Below are positions 60,011 through 64,000 of a stretch of DNA of 64,000 nucleotides, piece by piece. Source of the DNA: Fusobacterium necrophorum subsp. necrophorum (GTDB lineage Bacteria > Fusobacteriota > Fusobacteriia > Fusobacteriales > Fusobacteriaceae); contig NZ_CP034842.1 of assembly GCF_004006635.1 (NCBI RefSeq), forward strand, positions 2,604,001 through 2,668,000, read 5' to 3'. The first letter of the stretch is position 1. Every line of letters starts with the position of its first letter. Below the pieces are notes generated by a model. The model was not told the DNA's origin, searched no databases, and saw only the letters and a program-made list of their open reading frames with translations. A program made the position numbers and the translations under genes.

Positions 60011-61993
60011 CTAAAATGAAAGTAACATTTCTTGCAACCGTTTCATTTCTTCTCGTACTAAAATTGCCTGTTCAAAATCCAATTCTTTTGATAATTTTAC
60101 TATTTTTTTATGACATTTTGCAATCTCTTTTTCTATTTCTTCTTTACTATGAAACTTTTTCTTGGATTTTTGAGAGAAAGCCTCCTTAGAAATTCCATAA
60201 TCCAACTGTATTATCTCTTCAGCAATTTCCTTCACAATGCTTTCCGGCTCCAATCCATGCAAAAGATTATAATTTTCTTGGATTCCCCTTCTTCGTTCGG
60301 TTTCTTCCATTGCCATAGTCATAGAGTCCGTCATAACATCTCCATACAAAATCACCTTTCCCTCTATATTTCTGGCGGCTCTTCCTATGGTTTGAATCAG
60401 AGAACGGCGACTTCGCAAAAAACCTTCTTTATCCGCTTCCAAAATAGCAACCAAAGAAACCTCCGGAATATCCAAGCCCTCTCTTAATAAGTTAATCCCG
60501 ACTAAAACATCAATTTCTCCTTTTCGAAGAGCCTTGATAATTTCAATTCGATCCAAAGTATCTACATCTGAATGCATATATCGAACTTTCACTCCGAGTT
60601 CCTCATAGTATTCCGTCAATTCCTCTGCCATTTTCTTTGTCAGTGTCGTAACCAAAACTCTTTGTTTTTTCAACATTCTTTTATGAATTTCTTCGAGTAA
60701 ATCATCTACTTGACCTTTCGTAGAACGTACTTCAATCAAAGGATCTAAAATTCCGGTCGGACGGATTAACTGTTCTACAATCGCGGAGCCTGCCTGTTTT
60801 ATTTCATAATCTCCCGGTGTCGCCGATACATAGATGGTCTGCCCCGTTCTCTCTCGAAACTCCTCAAACTGCAATGGTCTATTGTCCAAAGCCGCTTTCA
60901 AGCGAAAGCCATTTTCCACCAAAGCTGTTTTTCTTGAAATATCTCCGTTATACATTCCCCGAATTTGAGGAACTCCCACATGAGACTCATCTAAAACCAG
61001 CAAAAAGTTTTCCGGAAAATAGTCCAACAGAGTATTTGGTGTTTCTCCCGGTAATTTTCCCGCCAAATATCTTGCATAATTTTCAATTCCTTTACAATAA
61101 CCAATTTCTTTTATCATCTCAATATCATAATCCACTCTCTGTTGCAATCTTTGAGCTTCCAACAATTTTCCGACTTTTTGAAATTCTTTTACCTCTCGTG
61201 TCTGATCTTCTCGAATTTCAGAAATAATTCTTTCCAAATTTTCTTCTTCTGTAATATATTGTGTTGCTGCATAAATCACAATTCTTTCTAAATTTTTTTT
61301 AATTTTTTCTCCCGTCAAAGTATGGATTTCAGAAATGGCTTCTAAATCATCTCCCCAAAATTCCAAGCGATAACCCGTTTCCAAGTAACTTGGATAAATA
61401 TCAATGACATCTCCTTTGACTCGGAAGCTTCCGCGAATAAAATTTATATCATTTCTTTCATAACGTAAAGCAATCAATCTCTCTATCAACTTTGCTCTCA
61501 AAATTCCCGTCTTTAAATCAATGGGAATGGTCATCTTTTTATAAATTTCGGGAGAACCCAATCCGTAAATAGCCGAAACGGAAGCCACAATGATGACGTC
61601 TTTTCTCATAATCAAAGCTGCTGTCGCTGCATTTCGTAATTTATCTATCTCTTCATTCACTGCGGAATCTTTTTCAATATAGGTGTCTGTTGTTTTGATA
61701 TAGGCTTCCGGTTGATAGTAATCATAGTAGGACACAAAATATTCCACGGCATTATCAGGGAAAAAAGCCTTGTACTCTTGATATAATTGTGCCGCTAAGG
61801 TTTTATTGGGTGCAATGATTAAAGTAGGTCTCTGTAGTCTTTCAATCACATTGGCAATGGTAAATGTTTTCCCGGAACCTGTTACTCCCAGTAAAACCTG
61901 ATCTCTGTTTTTTTTCTCCAAAGACTCCACCAATTTTTCAATGGCTATCGGTTGATCTCCTGTCGGTTGATATTTAGCATATAAATGAAACAT
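60011..61993 (-). CDS. uvrB: Excinuclease ABC subunit B
   Basis: A 660-residue helicase-like damage-verification subunit of nucleotide excision repair. Walker A is GVTGSGKTFTIAN, the beta-hairpin carries YFVSYYDYYQPEAYI, Walker B-like LLVLDESHVGVPQ, helicase motif VI QTIGRAARN, and the C-terminal UVR motif (KIVKLSKELDFEQAILVREE) that contacts UvrC. The start at 61993 (MFHLYAKYQPTGDQP) follows AAGGAGGGAGA; the 50-codon extension upstream is the untranslated leader. It heads the eleven-gene operon down to ftsY. Confidence 0.97.
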   Translation of the reverse strand: MFHLYAKYQPTGDQPIAIEKLVESLEKKNRDQVLLGVTGSGKTFTIANVIERLQRPTLIIAPNKTLAAQLYQEYKAFFPDNAVEYFVSYYDYYQPEAYIKTTDTYIEKDSAVNEEIDKLRNAATAALIMRKDVIIVASVSAIYGLGSPEIYKKMTIPIDLKTGILRAKLIERLIALRYERNDINFIRGSFRVKGDVIDIYPSYLETGYRLEFWGDDLEAISEIHTLTGEKIKKNLERIVIYAATQYITEEENLERIISEIREDQTREVKEFQKVGKLLEAQRLQQRVDYDIEMIKEIGYCKGIENYARYLAGKLPGETPNTLLDYFPENFLLVLDESHVGVPQIRGMYNGDISRKTALVENGFRLKAALDNRPLQFEEFRERTGQTIYVSATPGDYEIKQAGSAIVEQLIRPTGILDPLIEVRSTKGQVDDLLEEIHKRMLKKQRVLVTTLTKKMAEELTEYYEELGVKVRYMHSDVDTLDRIEIIKALRKGEIDVLVGINLLREGLDIPEVSLVAILEADKEGFLRSRRSLIQTIGRAARNIEGKVILYGDVMTDSMTMAMEETERRRGIQENYNLLHGLEPESIVKEIAEEIIQLDYGISKEAFSQKSKKKFHSKEEIEKEIAKCHKKIVKLSKELDFEQAILVREEMKRLQEMLLSF

Positions 61994-62018
61994 TCCTTTC
62001 TCCCTCCTTATTGTTATT

Positions 62019-62027
62019 ATTATAGCA
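62019..62027 (-). promoter_or_regulatory. Extended -10 promoter element of uvrB operon
   Basis: TGC-TATAAT on the minus strand, 25 bases before the uvrB start. The -35 position is poor, as tolerated by extended -10 promoters. No SOS-type box was recognised. Confidence 0.6.
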
Positions 62028-62128
62028 TATTTTCTTTTTTCCTGCTTATTTTTCCTCTTTTCCTTTTCTATCCAATCATTTAATAAAATTAAATAATCGT
62101 ATATTGATACTTTAAAAATAAAAATATA

Positions 62129-62157
62129 TTGACATAAATACAATTTAAGTATAAAAT
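62129..62157 (+). promoter_or_regulatory. Promoter of the flavodoxin gene
   Basis: TTGACA (62129-62134), a 17-base spacer and TAAAAT (62152-62157); AAGGAGG follows at 62175-62181. Confidence 0.65.
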
Positions 62158-62190
62158 TAAACTAACAAAATTTTAAGGAGGTATTTTTGA

Positions 62191-62688
62191 ATGAAAACAG
62201 TAGGAATTTTTTATGGAACAACCGGTGGAAAAACAAAAGAAGTTATTGACATCGTTGCAGCTAAATTGGGAGATGTAAAAGTAATTGATGTGGCAAATGG
62301 AATTGGAGAACTAAGTTCTTTTGATAATATTATTTTAGCTTCTCCTACCTATGGAATGGGAGATTTACAAGATGACTGGGCTGGATGTTATGATGAATTA
62401 ACAGGAATGGATTTTTCTGGAAAAGTAGTGGCTCTAATCGGAGTTGGAGATGCAGCTATTTTTGGAGGAAACTATGTAGAATCAATGAAACATTTCTATG
62501 ATGCGGTTTCTCCTAAAGGTGCAAAAATTGTAGGGGCTATGCCTACAGATGGATACAGCTTTGAAGCTTCTGAAGCAGTTATGGATGATAAATTCATGGG
62601 ATTAGCCATTGACGCTGCTTTCGATGAAGGAGAAATGACGGAAAAAGTAGAAGAATGGTTGGCAAAAATTAAACCTGAATTTGTATAA
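62191..62688 (+). CDS. Flavodoxin (long-chain)
   Basis: A 165-residue FMN electron carrier. The phosphate loop is YGTTGGKTKEV (residues 9-19). The flavin-stacking 60s and 90s loops are SPTYGMGDLQDDWAG and GVGDAAIFGGNYVESM. The 20-residue insertion of long-chain flavodoxins (YSFEASEAVMDDKFMGLAID) is present. The strong promoter and AAGGAGG suggest high expression. It can take electrons from PFOR (nifJ, 42867) in place of ferredoxin, particularly under iron limitation, as in related anaerobes. The DUF2023 gene follows 19 bases on. Confidence 0.95.
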   Translation: MKTVGIFYGTTGGKTKEVIDIVAAKLGDVKVIDVANGIGELSSFDNIILASPTYGMGDLQDDWAGCYDELTGMDFSGKVVALIGVGDAAIFGGNYVESMKHFYDAVSPKGAKIVGAMPTDGYSFEASEAVMDDKFMGLAIDAAFDEGEMTEKVEEWLAKIKPEFV

Positions 62689-62707
62689 AAATTAGGGAGG
62701 CTCATCA

Positions 62708-63052
62708 ATGGAAATCTTTTATCACCACATCTATGAATACCAAAAAGGAGTACGAAATTTAATTTTACACTCCACTTTTCGAGAAAATCTGAATCTAGTT
62801 CGAAATAAATTAACGGCGGAAAATATTGCTTTTTTAATTTATCCTTTAGGAAAAGAAAAAATCAATATTTTTTTCGGAGATCCTGAATGCATTGCTGTCA
62901 TTAAAAAAATTGGAAAAATTTCGTTAACGGATTATACTCCTGAAGAAGATTTCATTCTAGGAATTATGTTAGGGTATGATAGAAGAAAACAGTGTAGCCG
63001 ATATTTACAAATGAAACAAGAACATAAAAAAGTCACAGTACATACAGCTTAA
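62708..63052 (+). CDS. DUF2023 family protein, flavodoxin partner
   Basis: A 114-residue soluble protein of a family typically found next to flavodoxin genes. EIFYHHIYEYQKGVRNLILH and a C-terminal EDFILGIMLGYDRRKQCSRY are what I associate with DUF2023. A GGGAGG site lies before the ATG. No enzymatic motif is visible; the fixed pairing with flavodoxin suggests a regulatory or accessory role for it. That role is inference. Confidence 0.8.
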   Translation: MEIFYHHIYEYQKGVRNLILHSTFRENLNLVRNKLTAENIAFLIYPLGKEKINIFFGDPECIAVIKKIGKISLTDYTPEEDFILGIMLGYDRRKQCSRYLQMKQEHKKVTVHTA

Positions 63053-63077
63053 AAGAAAATACATAAATTTGTGTCAT

Positions 63078-63112
63078 AAAAATAGGATGTCAATGGTGGC
63101 ATCCTATTTTTT
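63078..63112. terminator. Bidirectional terminator between flavodoxin operon and ybaK
   Basis: AAAAATAGGATG (63078-63089) pairs with CATCCTATTTTT (63100-63111), giving T-runs in both directions between convergent genes. Confidence 0.88.
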
Positions 63113-63581
63113 ATACAACAATATCTTTCACTTCCATTTTCACATAAGAAATCAAATCCTTCACTGCGATCTCTATCTGTAAGCCTCGTATTCCGGCACT
63201 GACTAAAATTTTCTCCTTTTTCAAAGCGGAATGATGCAAAAAGCTTCGATGTTTTTTCTTAATTCCAATCGGAGAACATCCTCCTCTCATATAACCTGTC
63301 ATCGGCAGTAATTGTTTCATTTCTATCATTTCTACTTTTTTGGACGAAGATACTTTCGCCAATTTTTTCAAATCAATCGTATCACTTCCCGGAATACAAG
63401 CGACTATCATTTCTTTTTTTTCATTGATTAAAACCAAAGTTTTAAAAACACGACTAATATCTTGCCCTGTTTTTAGGGCAACGTCAATAGCCCCTAAATG
63501 CTCCTCATCTACTTCATATTCATAGTATTGATAATCAATTCCTGCCTTATCCAATTCTCTCATTGCATTTGTTTTCTTCAT
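63111..63581 (-). CDS. ybaK: YbaK/EbsC-type aminoacyl-tRNA deacylase
   Basis: A 156-residue editing protein; the YbaK branch hydrolyses mischarged Cys-tRNA(Pro). KTLVLINEKKEMIVACIPG, the DLKKLAKVSSSKKVEM lysine-rich block and GYMRGGCSPIGIKKKH (with the conserved GxxSPxG loop) mark the family, and the length is typical. A GGAGGAAG site precedes the ATG. It converges on the flavodoxin operon and shares its terminator. Confidence 0.93.
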   Translation of the reverse strand: MKKTNAMRELDKAGIDYQYYEYEVDEEHLGAIDVALKTGQDISRVFKTLVLINEKKEMIVACIPGSDTIDLKKLAKVSSSKKVEMIEMKQLLPMTGYMRGGCSPIGIKKKHRSFLHHSALKKEKILVSAGIRGLQIEIAVKDLISYVKMEVKDIVV

Positions 63582-63608
63582 ACATCTTCCTCCAATCTCT
63601 ATGAGAGG

Positions 63609-63640
63609 AAAAAAGGTATTTGTTATAAAAACAAATACCT
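63609..63640 (-). terminator. Terminator of the lipoprotein gene
   Basis: AGGTATTTGTT/AACAAATACCT hairpin (63614-63624 with 63630-63640) followed by TTTTTT on the minus strand. Confidence 0.85.
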
Positions 63641-63671
63641 CTCCTAACTCTTCTCTTTCCTTGTTTTTAGA

Positions 63672-64000
63672 CTATTCTTTTACAACAGTCAAATTCACAT
63701 CTGTTCCGTCCATTTCTAATATTCCTTCATCATTTTTGAAATGAACAGAAATTTTTCCATCTTCTGTAGTAATTTTTACTCCACTACCAGATACTGCTTG
63801 TTTTGCTGCATATTCTTGATCTTCAATCACGATTGTAGCCGTTTCGAAATTATCAGAAGATTTTACAACAATGTTGGCTTCCCCGTCTTCTCTAGCAAAA
63901 GTAATTATTGTTTCTTCCGCTGCAGGTGCTTCTACTGCTTGCTCCACTTGAGTTGTCTCTTCCGTTTTTGCTTCTTCTTTTTGTCCACAAGCAACCAACC
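63672..64000 (-). CDS. Small lipoprotein, possibly MliC-like, cut by window edge
   Basis: The reading frame runs off the right edge. Its first visible residues LVACGQK form a lipobox with the lipidated cysteine, so the signal peptide lies beyond base 64000 and the TTG at 63998 is not a start. After the cysteine is a Glu/Thr/Ala linker, then a beta-rich domain of about 80 residues with ITFAREDGEANIVV, SGSGVKITTEDGKISVHF and an EGILEMDG ending. This pattern resembles MliC-type lysozyme inhibitors, but their usual cysteines and strong motifs are lacking, so the call is tentative. Confidence 0.6.
   Translation of the reverse strand, partial: LVACGQKEEAKTEETTQVEQAVEAPAAEETIITFAREDGEANIVVKSSDNFETATIVIEDQEYAAKQAVSGSGVKITTEDGKISVHFKNDEGILEMDGTDVNLTVVKE

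Overview
The window is low-GC DNA with Gram-negative-type secreted giants (a type Va autotransporter and a two-partner-secretion filamentous haemagglutinin) beside an anaerobe's core metabolism: pyruvate:ferredoxin oxidoreductase, phosphotransacetylase/acetate kinase and flavodoxin. With the gene families seen, this points to a Fusobacterium chromosome, possibly the F. necrophorum group. The species is an inference from memory of the families and was not tested. Nearly all genes lie on the minus strand.

Region 1 (1-7.8 kb): a minus-strand run from dapF through a ClC transporter, a MATE exporter, pepT and ktrB/ktrA to the start of mnmG (TTG start, cut by the window edge). A small unknown gene is divergent from dapF. 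Region 2 (8.2-12 kb): a strong promoter followed directly by a terminator with no gene between them (candidate small RNA), then a FecCD-type ABC importer whose binding protein is fused to an FMN-binding domain. Region 3 (12-20.8 kb): one 2,888-residue autotransporter with a large internal duplication.

Region 4 (20.8-39.7 kb) is the most unusual part. A 3,024-residue TpsA/CdiA-like protein is followed on the same strand by a train of toxin/immunity cassettes. Most begin with a broken copy of the haemagglutinin's own C-terminal half, run into a different toxin tail and end in a small, usually membrane-bound, putative immunity gene. The resident toxin (a polymorphic toxin type 50-like domain) is separated from its carrier by a one-base frameshift. 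Two cassettes share one unrecognised toxin family with related two-helix membrane immunity proteins. A conserved HExxH pre-toxin motif recurs in three modules. No TpsB/CdiB partner gene is present in the window.

Region 5 (39.9-48.9 kb): an IS30-family transposase remnant; a lysozyme-fold secreted protein co-transcribed with an NhaC-family transporter; and upstream of the latter a textbook attenuator, a 23-codon leader peptide with a Phe-Phe-Tyr4 run, alternative hairpins and a terminator. This suggests the transporter carries tyrosine or another aromatic compound. Then nifJ, ackA and pta. Region 6 (48.9-62 kb): a compact minus-strand operon, uvrB-xseA-TPR-dprA-topA-trmFO-xer-like-yqeH-pilin-like-FAD oxidoreductase-ftsY; the Xer-like protein has lost several catalytic residues. 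Region 7 (62-64 kb): flavodoxin plus a DUF2023 gene on the plus strand, a bidirectional terminator, ybaK, and the end of a lipoprotein gene cut by the right edge. No rRNA, tRNA or CRISPR array was seen.
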